A stretch of 64,000 bases of DNA from Deltaproteobacteria bacterium (GTDB taxonomy: Bacteria; Myxococcota_A; UBA9160; UBA4427), in the NCBI GenBank assembly GCA_016713665.1, contig JADJOR010000001.1:124001-188000 (forward strand), in the 5' to 3' direction. The notes below the pieces were generated by a model. The model was not told the DNA's origin and made no database searches. It worked only from the letters and a program-made list of their open reading frames with translations. Positions 8,392 to 16,546 of the stretch are shown here, piece after piece. How positions within the stretch are numbered: the stretch's first letter is position 1; the number at the start of each line of letters is the position of its first letter. Position numbers and translations under genes: made by a program.

Positions 8392-10095
8392 ATGGGCACC
8401 CGAATCTCCGGACGCGCGACCTTCGGCGGCATCGCGAGCGGCCTCGATACCGGCGCCATCATCGATGGCCTGATGCAGATCGAGCGTCAGCCGCTCCAGC
8501 GCATCCAGAGCCGCCGCAATGAAGTCGACGCCCAGCGCAGCCTCATGCGCCAGCTCAATACGCGCCTGCTCGCCCTGCGCGACGCCGCGCGCAATCTCGA
8601 CAATCGCAACACGAAGCTGACCAACAATGCCACGAGCGAGGAGTTTCTGAAGTACGCCTCCTCGTCGAGCAACGAGGACGTCGTCCAGGTCACGGCGGGC
8701 TTCGGCGCGACGCCGGGCGACATCCAGATCCGCGTCGATCAGCTCGCGCGCGGCTCCCGGCGCTTCTCGACGCAGCTTACGGCGACGCCTCCGACGCCGG
8801 GGACGAAGCCGGATGCGAGCATGGCGACCGCGCTCCAGGCAGGCCAGAGCATCTCGATCCTGCTCCCCAACGGCGATCCGGATGCGAGTCCCGAGCCCAT
8901 CGAAGACACCCTGATCTCGATCACGGCGGAGGCCGGCGAGACGATCTCGCTGGCCTCCCTCAAGGATCAGATCAACACGAACGAGAAGAACGGGGGCAAG
9001 GTCCGCGCCGACATCCTGACGCTCAGCGAGGGCAACTACCAGCTCGTGCTGACCTCGACCGAGACGGGCGCCCGCGGCCAGCTCACGGTTGCGGGGGATC
9101 TCGCGATGGAGGCCCCCGCGGTCGACGGTTCCGACGACGCCCAGGGATCCCAGTTCCAGCTCTTCGGTCGAAGCTTCACGCGGGACACCAACGACGTCGA
9201 CGACGTTTTGTCGGGCGTCACGCTGAATCTGCGGCGCGTCGCAGAGCGCGACGAGAACGACCAGCCGATCACCGAGACCGTCTCGATCAAGACCGATCTC
9301 GACGCCGTCACGACCTCGCTCCAGGGCTTCGTCGACGCCTACAACGACGTCATCTCCTTCATCGACAGCCAGTCGAAGTACAACGAGCAGACCAAGACCG
9401 CGGGCCCGCTCTCCGGCGACTTCATGGTCCGTGAGGTCCAGCGCCGGCTGCGCGAGGTCGCGAGCGAGGGGTATGCCTTCGGGGCGAATCCCAGCAATCC
9501 CTTCGCGTTTGGGGGACGGAAGGACGTGGACGGGGACGGCGACGACGATCCGAATCCGGGCGGTGCGATCTCGGGCGTCGGGATCGAGTTCGTCGGCGAC
9601 GGCAAGCTCAGACTCAACAAGGACAAATTGAAGGAAGTCCTGACTCGAGACGCGAATTCGGTCCGCGAGTTCTTCTCGGGGAATGCCCGCGCCGAAATCC
9701 AGAATCAGGAGGCGATCGACGATGCGATCGCGGCCAATGTCGGGATCGACGCCGACAACGCGGCCGCCGAGGCGTTCAACGAGACCCAGACCGATCCGAA
9801 GCTCTTCCGCAAGCTGAAGGATCGATTGGAGGTCCCGAAGGAAGATCTCTGGGACGCGGGCTTCTTCACGAATCTCGGCGAGCAGCTCGAGGCCATCGTC
9901 CGGACCGGCGACGGCCTGCTCGCCGAGCGCGACCGCCAGTTCGCGAATCGCCTGCGACAGATCGACGACTCGATCGACGTCTTCAATACGCGGCTCGCCT
10001 CCCGGGAGGAGCTGCTGGTCCAGCGCTTCACGGCCCTCGAGCGCGTCGTCTCGGGCCTCCAGAACCAGCAGGGCTTCCTCGGCAGCCTGCGTTAG
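8392..10095 (+). CDS. fliD: Flagellar filament cap protein FliD (HAP2)
   Basis: 567-residue FliD, exported through the flagellar type III apparatus to cap the filament and catalyse flagellin polymerisation. The N-terminus has the family signature FGGIASGLDTGAIIDGLMQIE followed by a coiled-coil heptad region (residues about 25-60). A beta-rich exposed domain fills the middle. The C-terminal helical region (NRLRQIDDSIDVFNTRLASR, FTALERVVSGLQNQQGFL) forms the D0/D1 core that packs with the filament. An aspartate-rich stretch (DVDGDGDDDPN) in the outer domain could bind calcium; that is speculative. Second gene of the sigma-54 operon. ATG 8392 is the first in-frame start and matches the family N-terminus. 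Confidence 0.95.
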   Translation: MGTRISGRATFGGIASGLDTGAIIDGLMQIERQPLQRIQSRRNEVDAQRSLMRQLNTRLLALRDAARNLDNRNTKLTNNATSEEFLKYASSSSNEDVVQVTAGFGATPGDIQIRVDQLARGSRRFSTQLTATPPTPGTKPDASMATALQAGQSISILLPNGDPDASPEPIEDTLISITAEAGETISLASLKDQINTNEKNGGKVRADILTLSEGNYQLVLTSTETGARGQLTVAGDLAMEAPAVDGSDDAQGSQFQLFGRSFTRDTNDVDDVLSGVTLNLRRVAERDENDQPITETVSIKTDLDAVTTSLQGFVDAYNDVISFIDSQSKYNEQTKTAGPLSGDFMVREVQRRLREVASEGYAFGANPSNPFAFGGRKDVDGDGDDDPNPGGAISGVGIEFVGDGKLRLNKDKLKEVLTRDANSVREFFSGNARAEIQNQEAIDDAIAANVGIDADNAAAEAFNETQTDPKLFRKLKDRLEVPKEDLWDAGFFTNLGEQLEAIVRTGDGLLAERDRQFANRLRQIDDSIDVFNTRLASREELLVQRFTALERVVSGLQNQQGFLGSLR

Positions 10096-10106
10096 GAAGG
10101 ATCGGG

Positions 10107-10493
10107 ATGGCATCGCGGCAACAGACTCCGATCGATCCCCGGGAAGACGCGTTGATCGCGCTGCTCGCGGCGACCGAGTCCCTCGCCGACGCGATCGCGG
10201 GCGGCGAGGCGCCGGAGGCGTGGACGGCCTGCGTCGAGCGGCGCGAGGCGGCCTTCGCCGACCTCGTGCGGGCGACGGCGGCGTTGCCCCTGGCCGAGCG
10301 CGCGCTCGCCGCCGGGGCGCGGGCCTGTCTCGATCGGATCGCGTCCCTCGACGAGAGCCTCCTCTCTGCGGGTCAGAGCGAGCTCGCGCGCATGCAGCGC
10401 GAGCGGATCGATCTCGGGCGGCGTCGCCAGGCCGTGGCCGCCCACGGCGCCCACGAACGGAATCTCGCCCGCGCCGTCGCGGTGAAGGCATGA
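10107..10493 (+). CDS. FliT/FlgN-like flagellar export chaperone (putative)
   Basis: 128-residue, almost wholly helical protein with charged amphipathic helices (WTACVERREAAFADLVRATA, RIASLDESLLSAGQSELARM). Size, helical content and position directly after fliD fit FliT or FlgN-type chaperones, which hold FliD or hook-associated proteins before export. No diagnostic motif is visible, so this rests mainly on synteny. ATG 10107 follows GGAAGGATCGGG, and the gap to fliD is 11 nt, so the two are co-transcribed. Confidence 0.6.
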   Translation: MASRQQTPIDPREDALIALLAATESLADAIAGGEAPEAWTACVERREAAFADLVRATAALPLAERALAAGARACLDRIASLDESLLSAGQSELARMQRERIDLGRRRQAVAAHGAHERNLARAVAVKA

Positions 10494-10563
10494 AGCGTTC
10501 CGCAGCGCGCGACGGGAGATCGGGTCCGGGACACCGGTCCGTCGGAAGGGTTCGGTCGAATCC

Positions 10564-10980
10564 GTGAGCGACGAAGAAGAGCAGGAGCCGACCGAGCGCA
10601 CGAGCCTCGTCTTCGTCGATCCCGACGGCGCCTCGCGGAGCGCGGCCGAGGGCCTCGAAGAGGCGCTCGCGCGTCCGGTCTTCGCGGTCGATCCGTCCGA
10701 GTTCAAGCCCGCGGATTCCGAGGAGATCCAGAACGCGGCGGCCTTCGTGCTCTGCTGGGATCTGGGATTCCGCTGCGCCGCCGATCTCGTCGAAGGACTC
10801 CGGGCCGACGCGGCCTACGCCGACCGCAAGATCCTGATCGCGATGGAGGCACCGACCCGGCGCCTCGTGCTGCTCGCGATGGAGCTCGGGGCCGACGGGG
10901 TGTGTCTGCGGCCCTGGGACGGGGACGCGCTGGCCGCCGCCCTCGAGCGTGTCGGGCTGCCGCGCCCCGCGGCCGCCTAG
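10564..10980 (+). CDS. Atypical receiver-like protein
   Basis: 138-residue protein with a fold pattern like a response-regulator receiver: SLVFVDPDG (strand 1), AAFVLCWDLGF (strand 3), then helix LVEGLRAD, strand KILIAM and MELGADGVCLRPWDGDALAAAL (strand 5/helix 5). Asp66 aligns with the phospho-acceptor, but the switch Thr/Ser position is not conserved and the invariant Lys of KPF is Arg116 (RPWD). It is therefore probably not a normal phosphoswitch. There is no output domain. GTG 10564 is the start. Last gene of the fliD operon, so possibly a flagellar regulatory or scaffold protein. Function not known. Confidence 0.6.
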   Translation: MSDEEEQEPTERTSLVFVDPDGASRSAAEGLEEALARPVFAVDPSEFKPADSEEIQNAAAFVLCWDLGFRCAADLVEGLRADAAYADRKILIAMEAPTRRLVLLAMELGADGVCLRPWDGDALAAALERVGLPRPAAA

Positions 10981-11126
10981 CAGGGCGTACGAGTTCGGGT
11001 GCGCTTCGAAGGCGCTCCGCGGCGCCGGCTCGGCAAAGCGTTCCGCTCCGGGATTTCGAATCGCGATCGGTCGTCTCAGCTTGCAATCGTGCGAGGGGGT
11101 CTCCGCCAGCAGGGCGGCGGATCGAC

Positions 11127-11142
11127 TGGCATGCCGCTTGCG
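11127..11142 (+). promoter_or_regulatory. Sigma-54 promoter upstream of the PilZ-like gene
   Basis: TGGCATGCCGCTTGCG has -24 GG and -12 GC at the correct 10-nt separation with a TTGC box. It lies 116 nt upstream of the ATG at 11243 in the otherwise geneless interval 10981-11242. It would drive the PilZ-TPR-pseudokinase-NtrC-like run. Confidence 0.8.
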
Positions 11143-11242
11143 TTCCAGGGCGCTGCACGGGCTCGGGGTGTGCCGGACCGGGGGGCGCGATCGCACGCGA
11201 TCGGCGGGCCGGGTCCGCGCGGCGGACGAAGGAGCAGGGGCG

Positions 11243-11860
11243 ATGTGGCAGCGGATCGTTCGGGGAGGGGGGCGCGGTGCGCCCGAGGCGACCCAGGCGG
11301 TCGCGTCCCTTCCCGCATCGCGTCGCGCCTACTATCGCGTCTCGGCCTGGGTCCCGACGCGACTGCGCCGGCTCGCGCCGTCCGAGGTCGCGGCGAGCAT
11401 CTACGACCTCTCGCTGCCCGAGCGCCTCGCGCCGGCGGTCGCGGACGGGGCCGACGATTCGTCGGCGCTGATGGCGCGGCTTCGGCGGATCGAGGACAAG
11501 CTCGACCGGCTGCTCGGCGCGGCTTCGCTCGAGGCGCCCCGGCCGCTCTCCGGCCGCGATCGGCTTCCGATCGTCTTCTCTGGCGCCGGGCTCGCCCTCG
11601 AAGTCGACTTCGAATTCCGCCGTGGGGATGCGTTCCGGGTCGAGATGCTGCTGCCGACCCCGGCGCCGCGGATCGTCCGGGCCGTGGCCGAGGCGGTCGC
11701 AGATGCCGTGGGCACGCCCGGGACCCAGGGGCCGCATCGATTGGCGCTCGCGTTCCGCCACATCGAAGCCGCCGACCGCGACGCCCTCGTCGCCTACAGC
11801 TACGACATCCAGCGCCTCGAGCTGCGGGCGAAGGTCGAGGGCGCCGGGGCGCGACCATGA
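11243..11860 (+). CDS. PilZ-like protein, atypical
   Basis: 205-residue soluble protein. Residues about 100-200 have the strand pattern of a PilZ domain, ending in LALAFRHIEAADRDALVAYSYDIQRLELR. This closely resembles the C-terminal end of many PilZ/YcgR-type proteins (FxxI...DRDxLVxYxxxxQR). The RxxxR and D/NxSxxG c-di-GMP-binding motifs are not evident, so nucleotide binding is doubtful. A short coiled coil (LMARLRRIEDKLDRLLG) precedes the domain. ATG 11243 follows GGAGCAGGGGCG; the longer upstream frame runs through the promoter and is rejected. First gene behind the sigma-54 site at 11127. A flagellar-brake or adaptor role is inference. Confidence 0.6.
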   Translation: MWQRIVRGGGRGAPEATQAVASLPASRRAYYRVSAWVPTRLRRLAPSEVAASIYDLSLPERLAPAVADGADDSSALMARLRRIEDKLDRLLGAASLEAPRPLSGRDRLPIVFSGAGLALEVDFEFRRGDAFRVEMLLPTPAPRIVRAVAEAVADAVGTPGTQGPHRLALAFRHIEAADRDALVAYSYDIQRLELRAKVEGAGARP

Positions 11861-12078
11861 AGTAGGCGCGTCCCGGGATCGTTTCGAGGCAGCGCGGGGC
11901 GGGCCTTCGGGCGTTCGCTCGGCGTCTTCGGCGGCGGCTCGTCGGTCTCGCCCTCGCGGTCGCACCGGCCTCGTTCGCCCTGCTGGCCTCGCCCGTCGCC
12001 TTCGCCGAGCGCCCGACGCCGCCGAGCCCCGTCGACATCCTGAACCGGCGGGATCTCGCTGCGCCCTATCTCGATGCC
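11857..12078 (+). other. Probable N-terminal coding region of the TPR protein, with stop at codon 3
   Basis: Upstream of the first usable start (GTG 12079) the same frame is open back to 11866. It encodes a convincing Sec signal peptide: basic RRLRRRL, hydrophobic GLALAVAPASFALLASPV, then AFA|E. The matching start would be ATG 11857, overlapping the previous stop as ATGA, but it reads ATG-AAG-TAG. No ATG, GTG or TTG exists between the TAG and 12079. Either the TAG is a sequence error or mutation, or an unusual start (for example ATC 11878) is used. Confidence 0.6.
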
Positions 12079-13986
12079 GTGCCGCTCTGTGTCCCGAAGG
12101 CGCTCCAGGGACGGGTCGACCCCGTGATCGAGAAGGCGATCGACGGCGATTGGCAGGAGGCGCGCCGCGCGCTCGGGCGCTGGTCCGAGTCCCTCGAAGA
12201 GCACGCCGAAGCGCTCACCGCCCTCGAAGGCATCTTCCAGGCCCGCGAGGCCCGCAGCCGTGCGGATCGTCGCGTGGCGGAGCGAGGGCTCGGCACGTTG
12301 CTCGACGAGTCGGCGCAGCGCGAGCACGCGGTCTGCCTCCGGATCGAGCGGGCGCGGCTGCTCATGCTGCTCGAGCGCGTGCCCGAGGCCGGGGCCCAGC
12401 TCCGACGGGTCGAACGCGACCTCGATCCCCGCGATCCCTGGGATCGCGCCCGGCAGGCCGAGGTCGCCTTCGGTCGGGCCGAGATGCTCTACCTGGCCAG
12501 CCGTCGCTTCGACGCCCACATCGCCTATCGCAAGATCGCGCGGGATCTGAACCCGCGCCTCGCCCTGGCTGCACGGCTGCGCCTCACGGATCTCTCCTTC
12601 GACGCGGGCAAGGTCGAGCAGGTCAGTGTCGAGTACGAGTCGCTCCTGCCGCGGGCCACCGCGTTCGGTGCGTCGGTCGAGGGCTGGGCGCTGCGCGCCT
12701 CCGAGGCGGCCCTCGATGCCGGCGATGCCCTGCGCGCCCTGCGCTGGCTCGAGCGCTACCGGCAGGCGACGGTCGATCGCGAGGCCCAGGACGTGGCCGA
12801 GATCCGGCACGCGGATCTCGAGGTCCGCTTGAACGATCCCCTCGCGGCCCGCAAGCGCCTCGCCGGGGTCGTCCGACGCCGGGGCGAGGATCCGATCGGC
12901 GCGCTGGCGGCGGTCCGGACGGTCGACCTCGGGATCTTCGACGGTGAGCTCGACGAGGGGCTCGACGTGGTGGCGGGCGCCGTTCAGACGCAGCGCGCGG
13001 GGCTGCGTCGTTATGCGATGGGGGTCCTGATGCGGGCGCTCGCCGAGCGCGGCGCCTTCGACGAGGCGGTCGCGGTGGCGACCCGGCTCGCCTTCGACGG
13101 GGTCGATGGGGTGGTCGTGCCGGACTACACGGCGAATCTCGATCGGCTCCTGGCGCGGGTGCTCGAGCCGGGCGAGCAGACCTGTGGGCGGGCGGTGCGG
13201 GCCCTCGGCGGTCGCTATGGCATCCTGATCGAGCGCTCGAGCGAGATCGCGCCGTTCGCCCGGCTCGGCGAGTGCTTCGAGGAGATGGAGCTGCCGTGGC
13301 TGGCGGTGCCCGTCTATCGGACGATCAGCCGGCGCTTCGCCGCGGAGGGCGCGTCGACGATCGCGCTGCCCCTCGCTCGCGCGTCCGTCGCGATGGGGGA
13401 CGCCTCCCTGGCCCGCAACATGGCGGAGGCCGCGCTCGCCGAGGCGACGCCGGACGCGCTCTCCTGGCAGGCGATCCTGGCCGAGGTCGACTTTCGCGAG
13501 GGGCGCACGACGCTCGCCGTGAAGCGCACGCGCGCGCTGCTCGACGCCCCGCACCTCGGTCCGCTGCGCTCGCGGGTCGTGCTCGGCATGGCGCGCTCGC
13601 TCGCGAAGAGCGGCTCCATCGAAGACGCGCGGCTGCTCGCGGAGCGGATCCCCGATTGGCTCGCCGATGGCGACGGCGAGCCGCAGGACGGCGATCGGGT
13701 GCGCCTGCTCGAAGCGGGGCTGCTGACGGCCCATGCCCTGCGCACGAAGGCGGCCTTCACGCCGGCCTTCGAGGTCTATCGCGCCCTCGAGCGCTCGGCG
13801 GAGGCGGGACCGCTCCGCTCCTCGGCCCGCTTCTGGCTCGGCCTCGCCCGACAGCAGGACGAGGCTGGCCAGCGCGCGTGGGGCGAGGATCTCGAGAAGT
13901 CGCTCGGCTCGCCCTGGGCGCCGGTTGCGCGCTTCGAAGAGCGGTACGAGTCGCTGCGCGACGTCTATGCGGGTGTGCTGCGATGA
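12079..13986 (+). CDS. TPR-repeat protein (probably secreted to the periplasm)
   Basis: 635 residues from the first canonical start, built almost entirely of helix-turn-helix pairs resembling divergent TPRs (for example AEMLYLASRRFDAHIAYRKI, RALRWLERYRQATV, LARSLAKSGSIEDARLLAER). No catalytic motif is visible. The frame continues upstream into an apparent signal peptide interrupted by a TAG (11857-12078), so the mature protein is probably periplasmic and the GTG 12079 start artificial. Its stop overlaps the next ATG (ATGA), tying it to the kinase-like and NtrC-like genes. Helical-repeat scaffolds often bind peptidoglycan-associated or flagellar components. The exact role is unknown. Confidence 0.7.
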   Translation: MPLCVPKALQGRVDPVIEKAIDGDWQEARRALGRWSESLEEHAEALTALEGIFQAREARSRADRRVAERGLGTLLDESAQREHAVCLRIERARLLMLLERVPEAGAQLRRVERDLDPRDPWDRARQAEVAFGRAEMLYLASRRFDAHIAYRKIARDLNPRLALAARLRLTDLSFDAGKVEQVSVEYESLLPRATAFGASVEGWALRASEAALDAGDALRALRWLERYRQATVDREAQDVAEIRHADLEVRLNDPLAARKRLAGVVRRRGEDPIGALAAVRTVDLGIFDGELDEGLDVVAGAVQTQRAGLRRYAMGVLMRALAERGAFDEAVAVATRLAFDGVDGVVVPDYTANLDRLLARVLEPGEQTCGRAVRALGGRYGILIERSSEIAPFARLGECFEEMELPWLAVPVYRTISRRFAAEGASTIALPLARASVAMGDASLARNMAEAALAEATPDALSWQAILAEVDFREGRTTLAVKRTRALLDAPHLGPLRSRVVLGMARSLAKSGSIEDARLLAERIPDWLADGDGEPQDGDRVRLLEAGLLTAHALRTKAAFTPAFEVYRALERSAEAGPLRSSARFWLGLARQQDEAGQRAWGEDLEKSLGSPWAPVARFEERYESLRDVYAGVLR

Positions 13987-14672
13987 GGGAAGGATCCGAG
14001 TCGATGCGCGGCTCCGTCGAGGCGGGCGCCCTGGCGCTCCAGCGCGTGCTCGCCCTCGAGGGTCGCGACGTGCTGAGCCGCGTCGAGCTCGCGGCGAGCG
14101 AGCTCGATCGCTTCGTTCTGGCGCCTGCGCTGGCGGAACGCATCGGCGCGATCCGCGAGGCGGTCTTCGAGCTCGATACGCTGCTCGACAAGATCGAGCG
14201 GCTCGCGCATCCGCTTCGGCGAGAGCAGGGAGCGGGGCAGGCAGGTGTCCTGCCGGTCCTGGCGGCGCTGCGGGAGCGGATCGCTCCGGCGCTCGCGGCC
14301 CGCGGTGTCGTGCTCGAGCCGACGGGAGCCTGGCCGGCGCGCGAGGTCGCGGTGCCGGCGGCGGTGCTCGAGCGACTGCTCGTGCTCTGGCTGCGGACGG
14401 CCATCGAAGCGCTCGCGTGCGATGGCTCGCTCGAGGAAGAGGGGGCGATCGTGCTGGCGCTCGAGGGCGTCGATCGAGGCGATGCGATCCGGCTGCGGCT
14501 GCGCCCGCGGACCGGGCTTCGCCGCGCGCGTTTTGCGCTCGAGCGCGCGGCGCAGGTCGAGCTCGACGTGGCCCTCGCGGAATGGCAGGGGATCGCGGTG
14601 CGCGGGGTCGAGGACGATTCGGAGTGGCTCGGACTCGAGCTGCCGGCGTGCGAGCGGAGCGGCGATGTTTGA
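13983..14672 (+). CDS. Degenerate histidine-kinase-like protein
   Basis: 229-residue protein with the outline of a short sensor kinase. An antiparallel helical pair (residues about 10-80; EAVFELDTLLDKIERLAHPL) stands where a dimerisation domain would be. A region at about 88-200 resembles HATPase_c: VLPVLAALRERIAPALAARGV, then LLVLWLRTAIEAL. In that last segment the N-box asparagine position is Arg138. No HExxNP phospho-acceptor motif and no G1 (DxGxG) or G2 glycine loop can be found, so kinase activity is unlikely. ATG 13983 overlaps the TPR gene stop; the 3' end overlaps the NtrC-like gene by 8 nt. The position mirrors FlrB/FleS next to FlrC/FleR. Assignment as a pseudokinase is inferred. 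Confidence 0.6.
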   Translation: MREGSESMRGSVEAGALALQRVLALEGRDVLSRVELAASELDRFVLAPALAERIGAIREAVFELDTLLDKIERLAHPLRREQGAGQAGVLPVLAALRERIAPALAARGVVLEPTGAWPAREVAVPAAVLERLLVLWLRTAIEALACDGSLEEEGAIVLALEGVDRGDAIRLRLRPRTGLRRARFALERAAQVELDVALAEWQGIAVRGVEDDSEWLGLELPACERSGDV

Positions 14673-15912
14673 CGAGGGCCGGCTCGGGCGGGTCCGGATC
14701 GTCGAGGCGAACGCCGCGCTGCGCGCGGCGATCGTGCGCGCCGTCGTCGGGTCGGGCTTCGAGGCGTCGGCTTCGGCCGAGGCCGGGTCACCGACCGATC
14801 GCGCCCTCGAGGCCCGTCATGCGCTCCACGTGATCGATCTCGCGGCGCCGGGTGCGCCGGGCTGGCTCGTCGATCCGGGCGCCCGCGCGCGCAGCCTCTT
14901 TCTCGCCGCGGATCGGGCCGAGGCCGCCGAGCTCGCCCGGCGCTACGGCCCCGAGCTCGCGGTCCTCGTGAAGCCCTTCTCGGCCCAGGCCCTCGAGGCG
15001 AAGCTGCTCGCGCGGCTGCAGGGGCGCGAAGATCGGCGCGGACCGCCCCTCGATCCGATCCTGCAGACGCGTGATGAGCGCTTCGCGCGCACCCTCGAAC
15101 GGGCCTGGCGGGTCGCGCGTCAGGACGGACCCCTCTGCATCGCCGGCGAGCTCGGGACGGGCCGCCGCGCGCTCGCCCAGGCCGTGGTCGCGCTGAGTCG
15201 ACGAGCGGGTCTTCCGTGCCTGGCGATCGAAGGTATCGGCTTGCCCGCCGGCCCCGGCGACGCCCTCGAACGCGAGCTCGCCGAGCAGATCCTTCGGGCC
15301 CGGGATGGGACCCTGCTCGTGATCGAGCCCGCCGATTGGTCGCCACGGGCCCAGGCCGCGCTGCTCGCGCCCCTGCGTGCCCTCGAAGAAGAGGACGCGC
15401 CCCGCTGCATCACGCTCGCTCGAGGGCCGATCGATCCCGGCCTGGGCGAAGGGCGGATCCTCGTCGAGCTCGCCTATCGCCTCGCCGGGCCGACGCTGGT
15501 CCTGCCGCCGATCCGGGAGCGCGCGGTCGATCAGATCGAGCTCTGCAGCGCCATCGCGCGGCGCGTCGCCCGCGAGCTCGGTCGCGCGACGCCGGTCGTC
15601 GACCGCGGCGTCCTCGAGACCCTCGCCCGCGATGGATTCCCGGGCAATCGGCTCGGGATCGAGCGTCGGCTGCGCAGCGCGTTGATCGGAAGCCCGGACG
15701 CCGCCGCATCCGACGCACCTCCCGTTCGTGAGCGCGACGCCCGGGACGCGCCGGCGACGAGCAGTGCCTCGGTCGATCTGCGCGTCCTCGAACGGGATGC
15801 CATCGTCCGCGCCCTCGGCCTCTCGAAGGGCAATCGAACCCACGCCTCGAACGCCCTCGGCATCAGCGTCCGCACGCTGCGCAACAAGATCCGCGAGTAC
15901 GGTCTGCGCTGA
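14665..15912 (+). CDS. NtrC/FlrC-type regulator with degenerate AAA+ domain
   Basis: 415-residue protein in three parts. Residues 1-120 form a receiver (Asp58 in VIDLAAPG, Lys103 in LVKPFS). Residues about 130-340 form an AAA+ sigma-54-activator-like domain. Residues about 372-415 are a Fis-type HTH (LGISVRTLRNKIREYGL), as in flagellar FlgR/FlrC proteins. The ATPase part is degenerate: Walker A is GELGTGRRA (catalytic Lys replaced by Arg), Walker B is GTLLVIEPAD instead of GTLFLDEIGE, and the whole GAFTGA-containing loop is missing between CLAIEGIGL and ILRARDG. YRLAGPTLVLPPIRER aligns with the sensor/R-finger segment. It probably binds DNA but cannot remodel sigma-54 holoenzyme by itself. 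ATG 14665 overlaps the pseudokinase gene. Confidence 0.8.
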   Translation: MFDEGRLGRVRIVEANAALRAAIVRAVVGSGFEASASAEAGSPTDRALEARHALHVIDLAAPGAPGWLVDPGARARSLFLAADRAEAAELARRYGPELAVLVKPFSAQALEAKLLARLQGREDRRGPPLDPILQTRDERFARTLERAWRVARQDGPLCIAGELGTGRRALAQAVVALSRRAGLPCLAIEGIGLPAGPGDALERELAEQILRARDGTLLVIEPADWSPRAQAALLAPLRALEEEDAPRCITLARGPIDPGLGEGRILVELAYRLAGPTLVLPPIRERAVDQIELCSAIARRVARELGRATPVVDRGVLETLARDGFPGNRLGIERRLRSALIGSPDAAASDAPPVRERDARDAPATSSASVDLRVLERDAIVRALGLSKGNRTHASNALGISVRTLRNKIREYGLR

Positions 15913-16058
15913 ACGCAAAGCCGCCGTCCGCCGGCAGGAATTGCCGGGTGGGCGCTTCCCCGTCTTTCAATGTGCACGCCCGCGCACGCGTGGCCTTTGG
16001 CCCTGCAAGGCCGGCTTCGCTGACCGCGCTTGAGGCACGCCGAGATGGCGCCCGCGAC

Positions 16059-16074
16059 TGGCATGGCGATTGCT
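16059..16074 (+). promoter_or_regulatory. Sigma-54 promoter for the flgB operon
   Basis: TGGCATGGCGATTGCT has -24 GG and -12 GC 10 nt apart and a consensus TTGCT. It is 93 nt upstream of the flgB ATG in the 239-nt gap after the NtrC-like gene, and would drive the basal-body operon. Confidence 0.85.
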
Positions 16075-16151
16075 CAGGTGGAACTCGATCGACCAACGCG
16101 AAACGAACGGATTTCGGATCGCGACGAGGGATCGATCGGGGAGGGAAGAAC

Positions 16152-16529
16152 ATGCCGAGCTTCGGACCCGAGGCGATGGGTGCGCTCCAGGTCGCCATGC
16201 GCTTTCGCAAGGCACGCGAGGCGGTGATCGCCTCGAACGTCGCCCACGCGGATACGCCGGGCTATCGCCGCCGCGACCTGTCCTTCGAAGGGATCTTCGA
16301 GGACGCGAAGAGCAGCATGGTCCGGACCCACGCGCAGCATCTGCCGACGCGCCCCGCCGACCCCGAGAGCGCCCGGGTCGAGGTCGGCCCCCTCGGCACC
16401 CGGCCCGACGGCAACGGCATCGATCTCGACCAGGAGCTCGTCCACGCCCACCGCAACGCGAGCGCCTACATCGACCAGGCGAACGTGCTGGCCCGGCTCT
16501 CGACCCTGGTCCGCACGGCCATCGGCTGA
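16152..16529 (+). CDS. flgB: Flagellar basal-body rod protein FlgB
   Basis: 125-residue proximal rod protein, exported without a signal peptide and assembled in the periplasm. The N-terminal family motif is seen as AVIASNVAHADTPGYRRRDLSF, the variant of the rod/hook signature (ASNIANxxTPGY). The C-terminal amphipathic helix includes LDQELVHAHRNASAYIDQ. ATG 16152 follows GAGGGAAGAAC, and the longer upstream frame covers the promoter. First gene of the sigma-54 basal-body operon. Confidence 0.95.
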   Translation: MPSFGPEAMGALQVAMRFRKAREAVIASNVAHADTPGYRRRDLSFEGIFEDAKSSMVRTHAQHLPTRPADPESARVEVGPLGTRPDGNGIDLDQELVHAHRNASAYIDQANVLARLSTLVRTAIG

Positions 16530-16546
16530 ATCGGGAGACGACCACG

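Noticed and set aside
10490..10567. 25-codon ORF overlapping the FliT-like stop (ATGA)
   Set aside because: Short, composition like noise, no similarity; only the ATGA overlap speaks for it.
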